Counted from the stretch's first letter, positions 10,483-23,290 are shown. The stretch is DNA of 64,000 nt from Cololabis saira (GCF_033807715.1 NC_084597.1:4116058-4180057), one strand, 5' to 3'. Numbers and translations: made by a program. The notes: generated from the letters alone by a model not told the origin.

Positions 10483-11772
10483 CTTTATGGGGAAATGAGC
10501 AGAACAGCTTTAGGTGTAGGATCAAATAACCAAGCGCTTCCTTTGACTTACTTCCAAAATGGGGCCAGTCAGATCCTGCAGTCTGACACATTTAGAGTCT
10601 GAGTGAGGGTGAGGTCACAACGATTCTGGCAGAAATGAAACACCATGGCGTTTATTTGAGCCTGATATGGCAGATATGGCCGGCGGTGGCTAATTCTAAG
10701 TCCTCAAATCTTAAATTTGAGCCTGTCCGCTTAATTAGTCCATGTAATTTGACTTTAGAATACATGAATGAGTAGAAAGTATAAAGCAACGAGAAAAAAA
10801 ATAAAAAATATATAGATATTGTTACTTGAAATAACTTCATTTTTGTTCTTGCTCAAGAAGATTGTATAGTTTTTTTTCTTTTATAAAGTACATGCTATGT
10901 TCAATCATCAAACCTTTATTAATAAAGCACTTTAACATGCCATAAGGCAACCAAAGTGCTGTACAGGCTGTACAAAATAAAACCATAAAATACAAATAAA
11001 AGCAGTAAGCAAAGTCAATAAAATGAACAATAAAAGCCAAAAGAGGATTCAGGGACTGGAGTCAAGCATCCAAAAAGCATGATACTGTTTGTTTCACGTA
11101 AATCAAAGTGAACTATATGGTATTTATCAGAGTAATGGGTTAGTGTGAACACGGGAACGGTACCGTGGACAGGATTGGAGCGACTGCAGCCGCAAAGTAG
11201 CCCCAGATAACTCTGAAAACTGAAACAAATGTCTGTCAAGCTGCACTTCCATATTGGTTGAATGCCAACACGCCAAACCTGCCAAGTCTAGTACTTACAA
11301 CAAATACATTATTCACAAATCCTTCATTGCTGAGAGAAGTTAAGACCTGTTGATTGACATTACGAGCGCGGCACGGTGCCACGCTGCTTGTCTTAGGATA
11401 AAAGGAAGTGTCTTGGCCCTTTGTCACCAATTTATTCGTGGCCTGAATCTAGTGAGGAGTCTGGTCAAATAATTTCACTGCCAGTTTCCTGTAAAGTCGT
11501 ATCTTTATTGCTCTTGTGAAACTGTGACACCAGCGATACATCTGGACTCCTCCAACCCAATATCAGTGTCGGGCGGCGCATTTCACACTTAGGCCTTCAG
11601 TGATGTCCAACTTAGTCAATAAATACCTTTCATTATGCAGCATTTATACCAGCAGGACTGGAGAGAAGTTAGAAATGCACTTAAGCACTACGAGGCATCG
11701 CATCACCTCAGTTGTGTACAAAATGGACTGTTATCCGGCGCATTTTTAAAATCAACAAAACTGTATCAGCAA
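10387..11772. other. Mostly unique sequence with (TA)n and a LINE-tail-like stretch
   Basis: (TA)n occupies 10429-10480. At about 10910-11040 there is a stretch with AAGCACTTTAACATGCC and CAAAGTGCTGTACAG, which resembles teleost LINE/SINE 3' tails. No gene is supported. Confidence 0.5.
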
Positions 11773-11776
11773 TTAA

Positions 11777-12117
11777 AGGAGCATGAGGCAGGATTGAGGC
11801 AGGATTTATGAAAAGAAATGCATATACGTTTTAAGTTTTCCAGTAATAATGTCAGATGAAGCGTTCCAAACCAAAAAGAATGATTCCTCTAGTGTATCTC
11901 TCCTTTGCCTTGAACAGGCTGTGTGCTGCAAAATGTGCTGCAATTCTGGGGCCGAATTTCCCGCGCCGTCCTGCGGATGTGACGTCACATGGCGCTGCAT
12001 GCACGTTCTCCCCGTTCTCCCGTGCCGGCTTCGCTGTTGGCTGCAGTACCCCCAACGGCCGTCGTGGTGAAGGGTGGCGCTAGAGAGTCTCATTTCTTAT
12101 TCTTGCCTCAAGCTCCT
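11777..12117. mobile_element. TTAA-target element, family T2 copy 2
   Basis: A 341-bp copy with ends AGGAGCATGAGGCAGG and GCCTCAAGCTCCT, flanked by TTAA (11773-11776, 12118-12121), inverted relative to copy 1 in its interior. It holds the palindromic CRE at 11977-11990. It abuts another TTAA-starting sequence at 12118. Confidence 0.85.
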
Positions 12118-12635
12118 TTAAAGGTAAAGTTTCGTTTTTTACAACCTGGACCTTATTTCTGGCATTTTTTATGGTCGTATACTCACCCAGAAAAGTTTGG
12201 TGTCATTTGGAGTCCTTCGGAAGATATTAGGAGTTTTTTTGCTCTCCATACAACGGTAGTGAACGGGGCACAGCGGGACACAGACGATGCAGCGTCTAAA
12301 TAACACATGATTGCCGCGAAACTCGTTAATTTCTTTTATGAATCACTAGATCTGCTTCTGCGCGTCTTCCAGGACCTGTTGTCTACATCCGGGGCTGTGT
12401 GTGTAACAAATAAATCACTTTGTAAACAAGACCTCTGAACTCATGACGTCATCTCTGTTCGCGCATCGCAGAAACAGCTCTGTGTACAGCTCTGTGTACA
12501 GCTGGAGTTCGCTACTGTTAGTTTACTGTTAGTTATTTGAAACATGTCTGAATATTTGTCAAATTCTGAGGTTGTGGACGACGACTTTGAATATGATGGA
12601 CATGTTTCAAATAACTAACTAACAGTAGCGAACTC
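12118..12635 (+). mobile_element. Relic starting at TTAA, with an inverted duplication
   Basis: Starts TTAAAGGTAAAGTTTCG directly after T2 copy 2. It contains a CRE (TGACGTCA, 12444-12451) and a short frame from ATG 12544 reading MSEYLSNSEVVDDDFEYDG, an acidic N-terminus of the sort seen in transposon proteins. That frame stops where an inverted copy of 12505-12548 begins (12599-12635). No right end was identified, and the class is unknown. Confidence 0.45.
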
Positions 12636-12774
12636 CCGGACGACCCCCCGAGCTGTCGGCCCGACCCCGGGGACGGCCCCTGAACTTTGACCATGTGTTG
12701 GCCTGGTTCATATTTGATAGTTCCTACTTTCTGCCATAACTTTTGACTGGTTTGACATAGAGAGTTGTGGGTGG
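12636..12774 (+). pseudogene. Gypsy-like C-terminal scrap fused to a Q-repeat piece
   Basis: 12636-12700 encodes GRPPELSARPRGRPLNFD, resembling the Gypsy tail at 6600-6660. From about 12705 the sequence is the reverse complement of the family Q repeat near 47640-47690 (the CATAACTTTTGA block). Two unrelated fragments are joined. Confidence 0.5.
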
Positions 12775-12843
12775 AAGTTAATTATTAAAACCTAAATAAG
12801 CAGTGCAGGAAATATTTGTAAAATTAGTCATTTCTGATAAGTA
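12775..12843. repeat. 69-bp direct duplication, first copy
   Basis: Nearly identical to 15224-15293 apart from one extra T. It begins AAGTTAATTATTAAAACC and ends TTTCTGATAAGTA. The copies lie about 2.4 kb apart in the same orientation. Confidence 0.9.
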
Positions 12844-13650
12844 ATAAGTTTGTGTTCAGACGGCCTAGGCCGCTTTCACGCTGCTCCAGTTCCTCTGTAG
12901 GTGGATCACCGTGTTGTTCAGACTACATGACTCACTGTCTCGTAACTGGTTTCTGGCAAGGAAATGAGCTGTAACCAAACGCAAAGCAGGACTTGATTGT
13001 TTGAAAATGGTCTTGGGGGGAAAATTGTCATCGTGATCAGAACATGAACACTTAAGAAAAGACAGATTGCATGGTTAAAGGAATGGATTAGCATGGATTA
13101 GCATGAATGGATTAACAAGATTAGCACATTCAGGCAGCAGAGACTGTGGAACGTGGGTTAAAACAATAAAAAAAAGTGCTTATGTATTGCTAAATATTTA
13201 CAACAGCTGTCTCTTGCTTCATGCGTCGGAGGTCATCTCATGTCATGTTTTGTCCTCTCATTGGCTGTTGGACAAGTTAGGAATCTCCGGTCCGCTGCAG
13301 ATATTTATGTTTTGACAGTCGGCTAGTGAAAGTTTTTGAGTCTTTGAATTTTCCACAAATGACGACTGAGTAGCTACGGGTGTTTAGTTGGAGGCAAATT
13401 GGTAACTAACCACATCAGCCTCTCAGCAATCTGGTTGTTCCTGAACTCTCTGGTGTGAACCTTAAACTGTAGCACGGTATAAAATTATTGCATCTCTAAA
13501 AAACAGGACGTGTCTTTACATAAAGGCGAATCCGCTGCTAGTTCAAAGAAAAGTGATTTGTTGAATTTTGGATGAATATTCATTATGGCTTTAAACTGAC
13601 ATGAAACAGCATCAATAAAATTAGACTTTTGAAGGTGGAATAATAATAAC
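12844..13650. other. Unique sequence, nothing recognised
   Basis: No coding or RNA gene seen. Short open frames here lack any domain. Confidence 0.5.
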
Positions 13651-13870
13651 ATCCATCCATCATCCATCCATCCACCCATCATCCATCCATCATCCATCCA
13701 TCCATCCATTTACAAGACCTGATAGTGCCTTATGTTCCTGGCAGAGCTCTCCGCTCCCAGAGTGCAGGTTTATTCGTAGTTCCTAGAGTATCTAAATGTA
13801 GATTTGGAGGACGGGCGTCCATCCATCCATCCATCATCCATCCATCCATCATCCATCCATCCATCCATCC
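13651..13870 (+). pseudogene. L2-like LINE C-terminal fragment between (ATCC)n arrays
   Basis: 13725-13812 encodes [16 protein letters not shown] and RVSK, then GGRA. This is the conserved RALRS ... LVVPR ... GGRAF block near the C-terminus of fish L2/CR1-like LINE proteins. (ATCC)n arrays lie on both sides (about 13651-13709 and 13818-13870), and the right array cuts the frame after GGRA. Confidence 0.65.
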
Positions 13871-15223
13871 CAGTCTCGTTATTCATGGTCACTTGGTCTC
13901 CTGGAGTCTGTTCTAAAGATGAAGTGAATCCTTGACGGAGCAGTAATATGAGTCAATTATAATTTTGTTTTCCTTTCCTCTTTTCCTCTCTCTCTCTCTC
14001 TCCAGGTCTTGGACTCAGTTATGATTAAGAATGTTAGATCGTCACTGGGGACTGCAGGCCTGGAATGATTACCTCCCCAGGTCACATCGAGCCTTCATTT
14101 ATTATTTACTGCTACGAACTTTGCAGTACATTACAGTTGTACAGGAGTTATTGAGGATCTATGCAAATATTTAATATGTTTAATACTTTTCCCCTTTTAG
14201 CATCTCACTGTCTCCGCAGCGGAGCCATTCTTGTTCAGAAAAAAGGCTTAAAATTATTATGTGTCATCAAAATATCACAACATTTATGGTATTGCAACTG
14301 TTTTCTTGTTGGGCTTTTAGTCTGCTCAGTTTTTTTCTTGTTTTTTTTTTTAAATCATAAAAGGGTTATTATTATTATTCCAAAATAATCACCGCGCTGC
14401 ACTCAGCACTTTCTGCAGTTCTGCCATTGTCTTGCTACAAGCACTGTCTCTGCAAGGAAATAGACTGTAAACATGTTTCTTGTAGCAGTGCTGAAAAATG
14501 TCAGACCTTCTCTTTCCCTTTCACTCACGCATTGTTGCTATCTGTTCACGCATTTTGAAGCAAATGAAAGAATGAAAGATAGAATATAGATAATTTGAGA
14601 GGGATTCATTCACAGCCCAGCAAGAGGCAAACATGGGAACATTGTCCAACATCAGTTTAGAAAGGCGACACCGATGGTTTCATTACACCTCTGAGATGCA
14701 TCGATACAGCCTTGAAAAGAAACTTTCATCCTAAAGCTTTAAGAGACTACAACCCCATAAAAAAATTTAAAAAAAACAATTTTCTGTCCTCTCTGGAGCC
14801 TCCACAAATGAAACCATCCACGATGCACAAAGCATGATATCAACTTTTATTTGGAAGAAGGGAATTACAGGAGATTAAATCGCATTTCATTCTCATCAGT
14901 ATCGAAAATGATTTAGTGCAGCGGAAATTTGAGTATGAAGTTCAGAAGAAACAGCAATCAGTCATATTGTTTGCAGCTCTGTGGAGGATTTTTCCAAGAG
15001 AAATGGCATGTTTGAGTTCACTGGGAGGACAGGTAGTATTTTACCAAAATGAGATGCAATAAAAGCTGACAGCTCAGAGCCTTTCATCTGCCACGTTTCA
15101 GCAAATAATCATCTGTTCCATAGGATCTGCGTGCCTGAAACACAACACAAAATTAAAATTAAACACCAATTCTTCTTCTTTTTCTCCCCCGTCTGGACAT
15201 TATTTTTAATTAACAGCCACTAA
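13871..15223. other. Mostly unique; possible splice-acceptor-like site at 14004
   Basis: A (CT)n tract (13986-14003) ends in CCAG followed by 20 open codons and TGA (to about 14067). This resembles a 3' splice site and terminal exon but has no supporting donor or homology. Nothing else was recognised. Confidence 0.3.
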
Positions 15224-15293
15224 AAGTTAATTATTAAAACCTAAATAAGCAGTGCAGGAAATATTTGTATAAATTAGTCATTTCTGATAAGTA
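15224..15293. repeat. Direct duplication, second copy
   Basis: Partner of 12775-12843, with one inserted T. Confidence 0.9.
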
Positions 15294-15406
15294 CGGCATA
15301 TGCCAGAGGTCATTTAATATTCCAGAGTTCACATAATGTGGAGGCGAGACTACTATTCTTATCTCCGACATGATAGATGAGCATGAAGATATAGCACAGC
15401 CTATAT

Positions 15407-16311
15407 CAGGGGTCTTCAACTAGATTCGGCCGGGGGCCACATCTGCAAAAAGACTGTATGGAGGGGGCCACACGTGGAAAATTTGGGGGTTTTCAAAATG
15501 TATTTTGCACTCAAAGACGAAGATTTATGTATATATATTACATTTGTGAACAGGAATGAGCAGGAGAATATATCTGTCTAGTTTACATATGAATTATGTA
15601 TTAATTGTCTCCAGATTTAGTCATTGTGAAGTATTAGTCAGTGTTAAATATAATATTCAGATAAAGAAATATTATTTTAAATGCAAGTTCATTTTGAAAC
15701 CATGCATTGTGCAAACTTAATAAAGTTGATATTGACCTACTTTTAATAAAACACGCCATAACGACAAAGCACCACTTTCCACCAAGATTTCCTTATTTGA
15801 ATATTATGTTAAGCATTGGGCACAAGCATTTCAGTCCATAGTAGCCAGTTTGATGTTATAAATAAGCAACCAAAATATTAACCACAAACTCTTTTATTTA
15901 TGACACATCTGTGCTTTATATCAGCAAAACAAAACAATCGCATGATTGATTGATAGGAGGCTTAGAAATTCATCTGAAATGCAAAGTCCTCATTTAGAGA
16001 TTCAAATGAAAAAAAATTCAGGCCAATCCTAAAAGCCTAATGATGTAAACAAGTCCTCTATAAACGGAGGTTAATCACAAATAATGTGACAAACATCACT
16101 GTGCAACACTGGCAAAAAATCCGAAGTAGTAAAAAACATCTCTAGCAGAGATGTTTGAGCAGGCCGGAAGTGACATTAAATGCAACAATATATAAAACGA
16201 TTTAATATATATTAAAAACATTAATAAGTAGGTATGAAATATGACCAGGGGCCACATAAAAACTCCTGGCGGGCCGCAAGTGGCCCGCGGGCCGCCAGTT
16301 GAATATCCCTG
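15407..16311. mobile_element. hAT element, 905 bp, perfect 8-bp target duplication
   Basis: Ends CAGGGGTCTTCAACT and AGTTGAATATCCCTG, flanked by GCCTATAT at 15399-15406 and 16312-16319. The sub-terminal GGGGGCCACA / GTGGCCCGCGGGCC blocks are typical of Charlie-like hAT ends. The interior is AT-rich without a transposase frame, so it is non-autonomous. The perfect target duplication suggests a fairly young insertion. Confidence 0.92.
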
Positions 16312-16319
16312 GCCTATAT

Positions 16320-17132
16320 GGTCCAAACGGTTCCCTTATAATAAAGTAGTCACTGGTAATATATGACCGCCGGGTGGTCGGTTATCCCGCCGTTTTTGAA
16401 ACCGTTGCTCCAGATGCAAACGCTGATTTTCTCAAGGACTCTTAAAAAAAATTAGCTCACAAAAAGTCCAAGAAAATTAAATTCAATTGCCCCCAAGGTT
16501 TAATCGTTTCAGTCACCTTTTATGATTTCTATAATTTTACACATGAATGTTGATGCATCATGAATACAAAGTACGTGGTAATTAAAACTTCTGCTAGCTA
16601 GCAGCTTAAGCAGGCTCTGAGACAAAGCTTCCCGAGCAGAAATATGAGAAGATTGGGGAGGAAAAGGGAGGCATGCAGAAGAGAGATTTGCTGGAGGAGC
16701 TAATTGTTCCTCTGTGTCATTAATAAAACTCCTTTGCTGAACATCATCACCGCTCATAAAATGTGGTAAATCAAGTCGCTTCCATTTTGCCCATTTCCTT
16801 TATTTTCAGCATGTGGACTACAAAAAAAGAGTTACAACCACACTAATGAATTTTCAGAGCACAAAGTCTGTCCCTTTTATGTCTTCGCTGGTATTAAAGG
16901 GTAATTTTTTAGACATCGCACTGTAATTAATTACGGAAAGTTGCTTCTTTCAGATTCCCGGTTGCATTTAGGAAGTCGGTTCACCCCACAATGGATGCTC
17001 ACTAATTAAATATTATAATTCAATACCTTTTCTTTAATCTATTTGAGTTGATAATCAAGAACCAACTCTTTACAAAAATATATTTTGTTCTAATTATGGA
17101 CAGATTTTCACACAGTTTTCCAACGTTTCCTA
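16320..17132. other. Unique sequence, nothing recognised
   Basis: No gene, repeat array or element end was recognised in this stretch. Confidence 0.5.
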
Positions 17133-18772
<1,640 letters not shown>

Positions 18773-19254
18773 CTACATCTTGCAAGAGCTTCACTGAGTC
18801 AGTCTTTTTGATTTTCTTTGAAGAAGCAGTTTAAAAAGAAATAAATGAATAAAACTACTACTGGCTTTAGGAAAATGGGAAGGTGAATTCAGCTTGTTTC
18901 CTCACAGAGAGGTGAAGGCCGAGCGGCCAGGCGTTCTCCCCAGGCCTGGCTGCAGGGCGGGGCAACCATTACCGCCCAGGGGGGTTCCATACATGTCCAT
19001 TTGATTTGCTCTTAGCCCGGACTGTTGCCCAGGAATAATTTGCCTGGGGAGAGACCGCCAGGGGAAATCTCCCCGGACAACGCGGCTCCTCGGGTCATTC
19101 CAGCACAAAACCATCCGCCACGGTAAGGTGGTGCTTCGGGGGGTCTTGTTCACAAGTTAGGGGTGGAAACAGGGGGATACAATCGCTGCAGCGTCTGCAG
19201 ACAACTAACTCTGTCTGTGGTGAAGGGAAAGGTGAAGCGGCTCCATTTTTATTA
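18773..19254. other. GC-richer sequence of unknown kind
   Basis: Around 18900-19150 the sequence is markedly GC-richer than its neighbours and open for 83 codons on minus, but I recognise no domain. It may be a fragment of an unnamed repeat. Confidence 0.35.
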
Positions 19255-19407
19255 ACGGTGTGTAGTGCTGGGTGGTATGACCAAAAATTTATATCACGGT
19301 ATTTTTCAAAATTATATCGGTTTCACGGTATATCACGGCTATTTTACTGTCATGAGGAGGAAATATTGTAGAAAAACATTAATGTCCACACTAGTATAAA
19401 TACAGCA

Positions 19408-19656
19408 CTTAAAGACTTTAAGTGTTGTCTGACTTGGCTTTTCTCCCGCACTTCTAGTGTTACCTGTAGACGTGGTGGACGCAGATCTCAGCTTCATGCA
19501 TTCTTCATATTCTATCACATGTTTGCGGCTGAGGTGGTGGAGCAAGTTGCTAGTGTTGCCTCCCGCGGCTACAACTTTAGCTTTACAACACTTGTTCCCC
19601 TGTGTTATGTTCTGGAACAGTTGTGGGACTTTCGTTTTCAGCATCTTCACCCACAT
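19408..19656 (-). pseudogene. hAT transposase N-terminus with BED-type zinc finger (partial)
   Basis: Minus-strand frame from an ATG at 19656 holds CCKAKVVAAGGNTSNLLHHL followed by SRKH and EYEEC, the C...GGNTSNL..HL..xH pattern of BED fingers in hAT transposases. The usual first Cys pair is not clearly complete (adjacent CC rather than C-x2-C). After TLKVFK the frame leaves the family pattern, and the catalytic and dimerisation domains are absent. The frame continues upstream into the nested MITE, which is not coding. Confidence 0.6.
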
Positions 19657-19686
19657 ATGTCCGTTGTAAACAATGCACCTGCTAAA

Positions 19687-20164
19687 TAGTGATGCACCCA
19701 AATGAAAATTTGTGGCCGAAATCAAAAATAATAATAAACACTTGGCCGAATACCGAACAATACCGAATATGGTTCTTCGCAGTTTTTCATTTATTTTGCC
19801 AATTTTTTCACCATTGCATAAATAAAATAAATTTGATTTAGCATGCTTTTTAAAAAAAAAATCTTTTACAAAATTACAAGGTAGAAAATATTTATTGAAC
19901 ATAAAAAACTGAACATGTTTTAATTTCCCAGCATTATGTTGTTTTGGTTCCACCTCCTGGTGAATGTTGGTAAAATTCTTATGTGGTTACTTTTTGGTTG
20001 GCCAACGATTTATGTTTGTGGTGCGCAACAGTTACGGGAGCGGCCTATTACTGTAGGTAAAATTCTTATGTGGTTCCCCACTTATTCCACTGAACAGCGA
20101 AAGTGTTTTTTTTTGCCATTTTCGGCCGAACAATTTCGGTTACCGAACAATCGGTGCATCACTG
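19687..20164. mobile_element. Nested hAT MITE, 478 bp
   Basis: Ends TAGTGATGCACC and GGTGCATCACTG, flanked by the perfect 8-bp duplication CTGCTAAA (19679-19686, 20165-20172). Sub-terminal CCGAAT/CGGCCGAA repeats resemble common vertebrate hAT MITE ends. Confidence 0.9.
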
Positions 20165-20334
20165 CTGCTAAACAGTCCCCTCACAAACAGTGTCCAGCGG
20201 CGCTACGTTCCCAACATTGTGTACGCTACTGTACATTCTCACCGGTATTACGGTGTATGAAAAATTCATATCATAAGAAAAATAAACACCGGTATTCGGT
20301 ATGAACCGGTATACCGCCCAGCACTAACGGTGTG

Positions 20335-20400
20335 TGGAGACCAAAAAAAATAATATCATGGGTACAAGTGGCTGAAATTAGTTTCCTCTGCAGGGTGGCC
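20335..20400 (+). pseudogene. LINE reverse-transcriptase C-terminal fragment, left part
   Basis: Encodes [12 protein letters not shown], matching the QxAEMSFLRRVAG block in the C-terminal region of fish RTE/Rex-like LINE proteins. It is interrupted by the (ATCC)n array and resumes at 20870 with a duplicated 13-bp junction. Confidence 0.6.
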
Positions 20401-20869
20401 CATCCATCCATCCATCCATCCATCCATCCATCATCCATCCATCATCCATCCATCCATCCATCCATCCATCCATCCATCCATCCAACCATCATCCATCCAT
20501 CATCCATCCATCCATCATCCATCCATCCAACCATCATCCATCATCCATCATCCATCCATCATCCATCCATCCATCATCCATCCATCCATCATCCATCCAT
20601 CCATCCATCCATCATCCATCCATCCATCATCCATCCATCCATCATCCATCATCCATCCATCCAACCATCATCCATCATCCATCATCCATCCATCATCCAT
20701 CCATCCATCATCCATCCATCCATCATCCATCCATCCATCCATCCATCCATCCATCCATCATCCATCATCCATCCATCCAACCATCATCCATCCAACCATC
20801 ATCCATCCATCCATCCATCCATCCATCCATCCATCCATCCATCCATCCATCCATCCATCCATCCATCCA
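20401..20869. repeat. (ATCC)n array, about 470 bp, flanked by 13-bp direct repeats
   Basis: CATCCATCC repeats with ATCATCC and CAACC interruptions. CTCTGCAGGGTGG occurs immediately before (20386-20398) and immediately after (20870-20882). Open frames here are repeat artefacts. Confidence 0.93.
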
Positions 20870-20935
20870 CTCTGCAGGGTGGTTGAGGAAAGAGATGGAT
20901 CTGATCGTGAACTGATTGTCATTCGGGAGAAACAC
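20870..20935 (+). pseudogene. LINE C-terminal fragment, right part
   Basis: Continues the LINE frame after the array: [20 protein letters not shown] corresponds to the RVAGLSxRDRxRSxxIRE block of the same protein family. Confidence 0.5.
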
Positions 20936-21654
20936 AAATAGTTAATCAACGCATCAGTGGACTGATATCAGAAACTTTTGAAAGCCATTTAAAGTGTTTT
21001 CCTTTTTTTTTTCTTCAAATAATTACACTTAGAAACAAATAAATCCTCTTAACTAAACTACAACTAGCATCCCCTGCCTCACATTTTAATTATTTATCAG
21101 TTTTCCTCTCCTTGTTGAGTTTTTAATGTTGAAACCAACCTGTGAAGAGAGATAAGTGTCTGCAGAGCCAGAGAGAGAATTGTAAATTTAGTTTCATTAC
21201 CATTTGATGCCCCGAGCAAAAACCCACCACACTATGGCGTGTTGACGAATGAAAATAGGATTGCTGCTCCTGAATTCTTGAATCATGTCGGATATTTCCA
21301 GCTGACTTGAATGACCCTGGTGAGATTTAATGACTGACCAGGGCTTTTTTCTCCAAATATCTGATGCTGAGATAGACTTATACAGGGAATGTATATCTTT
21401 ACAACCAAGGAAATGTAGCACAGGCTTATAATTAATGCAATTTAGCTCCTTAAATGCAACAAAGCAAAATTAAGAATACAAAATAATGAGAAGTAAATGT
21501 CTCAAAAACCTCAATCTCTGTCCTTTATCATTATCTCAACCACCAGCTACAAATTACAGTCTTAGTTTTCTGCATAATACAACCTACCATGAGATAATAA
21601 GTATCAGTGTGAAAAAACACGTCATAATAGTAATTATAGTGGTAATAATACATC
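20936..21654. other. Unique AT-rich sequence
   Basis: No gene recognised. Confidence 0.5.
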
Positions 21655-21950
21655 TTATTTGTATTTTGGAGCTGTTGCAGGACCGGGGTGATGTGGTCAC
21701 GGGGGCGGATGTGGGCGAGCAGCAGAGTTTTGTTTATTAGGGACTTTGGATTATGAGCCATGTCGGATACTGAGGAGGTAGTTCCTGTAATTTGGTTGAC
21801 GTTGGTGTTCGGAGGAGATGTCAAAGATGACCCCGAGGTCGCCGATGTGGGTGGAGGGGGGGGCAGGATGGAGCTGTCGATGGTGAGACTGAAGTTGTGG
21901 AGGGATTTGGGTCCGATGTTTTTTTTTTTTTTTTCCACCTTGTCTGCACA
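21655..21950 (-). pseudogene. CR1/L2-like LINE reverse-transcriptase fragment with internal deletion
   Basis: Minus strand shows DLGVIFDI (21817-21840) and DHITPVLQQL (21669-21698), two conserved blocks of the region after the LINE catalytic core. In complete proteins they are much farther apart, so the middle is lost. The frame also shifts between the blocks. Confidence 0.6.
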
Positions 21951-22017
21951 CATATTAATGATTGATACCATGACGGTAGAAACCAAAGGCATATATATGT
22001 GCATTATTACTATATTT

Positions 22018-22028
22018 AATATATATAC

Positions 22029-22112
<84 letters not shown>
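22018..22112. repeat. (TA)n tract, about 95 bp
   Basis: Alternating AT with a few CATA units at the edges. Followed at 22182-22198 by a G-rich run. Confidence 0.95.
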
Positions 22113-22114
<2 letters not shown>

Positions 22115-22432
22115 GCATACATATGCATACACATACATAAAATATACACATACAAACCCAGTGATTTTATTTTATTTTTTTTTGGGGGGGGGGGGGAGGG
22201 TGACGACATCCACTGCCAATCCAGGAAGCAGGAACACACGGAGACACACGTCAAGCACTGGAATCTGCAACAAAAACCACAAACGAAACACAAAACCGGC
22301 ACGGAGCCAACCAAAACAACAACAGCAATCGACCCAAATCTTGAGATCTGATCGCAGTCTGAGCTAAGGCTACTGCTACCTAACTCCAAAAACTACAGAG
22401 CCAGCATGCAGGTGAACAAGCCAGTGTGTATG

Positions 22433-22477
<45 letters not shown>

Positions 22478-22546
22478 TAATCCAAACAAAGCTCTTTTTT
22501 GTGGCTATGTGTGTGTGTGTGTATGTATACGTATGTGACTGAGTGG

Positions 22547-22594
<48 letters not shown>

Positions 22595-22696
22595 ATATGT
22601 GTGTGCGTGCGTGTGTGTGTGTGTAATAATCCAAACAAAGCTCTTTTTTGTGGCTATGTGTGTGTGTGTGTATGTATACGTATGTGACTGAGTGGC

Positions 22697-22731
<35 letters not shown>

Positions 22732-22735
22732 AACC
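22433..22735. repeat. Compound (TG)n VNTR with about 149-bp unit
   Basis: The block ATAATCCAAACAAAGCTC ... ACTGAGTGGCTATG plus (TG)n starts at 22477 and again at 22626, with a third start at about 22729. The (TG)n parts vary in length. Confidence 0.88.
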
Positions 22736-22744
22736 AAACAAAGT

Positions 22745-23290
22745 TCCACCTATAGTGTATCTATAGTGGGGGAGGGGGGGGGGCAACCCCGCCACCCACG
22801 AGACCAGGGCCGACCAGGAAGAGCCCGGAACCCAGGCCACCAGCAACCCCACAGAGGGGAGAAGTGGGAGAGAGGCAAACCACCGCCTGCGAGATCCCCC
22901 CCCCCCCCCCCCCGGGGGCGGCCGAGGGGGCCCGCAGGCGGGGCCCCCACGACACGGGAAGAAGCAGCCAGAGATCCCGTGGCGGCGGACCGCGACCCAG
23001 GCAATCCCTGGCCACCCGGTCCGGGCTGGACACGTGGCCAGGAGGCCCTCACCCTCCAGGCCAACGACCCCCACCCGGCAGGGGGCCAGCCTGCCCGGAG
23101 AGACAGAGCCGCCCCGGCCGCCGACGCGGGCAGGAGCACCCGCCCCCCACGAAAGTGGCCCTCCAGGACCAGAGGGGCCCTCCGCCGCGGAGGCAGCGGG
23201 GGGGACCGAAGACGGGCCCAGAGAGAGGGAACCCCCCAACAGGGCGACACCCGCGCGGACAACGGAGGGCCCCAGACCCAGGCATCCCAT
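22745..23290. repeat. GC-rich block of unknown type, first part
   Basis: About 550 bp strongly rich in G and C, with C- and G-runs, sharply bounded by AT-rich simple repeats on both sides. Open frames exist on both strands (up to 247 codons) but are proline/glycine/arginine-rich and unrecognised. It may belong to the same repeat as 23653-24131. Confidence 0.5.

Larger units (their letters stand above)
19263..20326 (-). mobile_element. hAT element with BED-finger relic and a nested hAT
   Basis: Ends TAGTGCTGGGTGGTATGACC and GGTATACCGCCCAGCACTA, flanked by the perfect 8-bp duplication ACGGTGTG (19255-19262, 20327-20334). The minus strand encodes part of a BED zinc finger (19408-19656). A 478-bp hAT MITE is inserted at 19687-20164. 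Confidence 0.9.
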
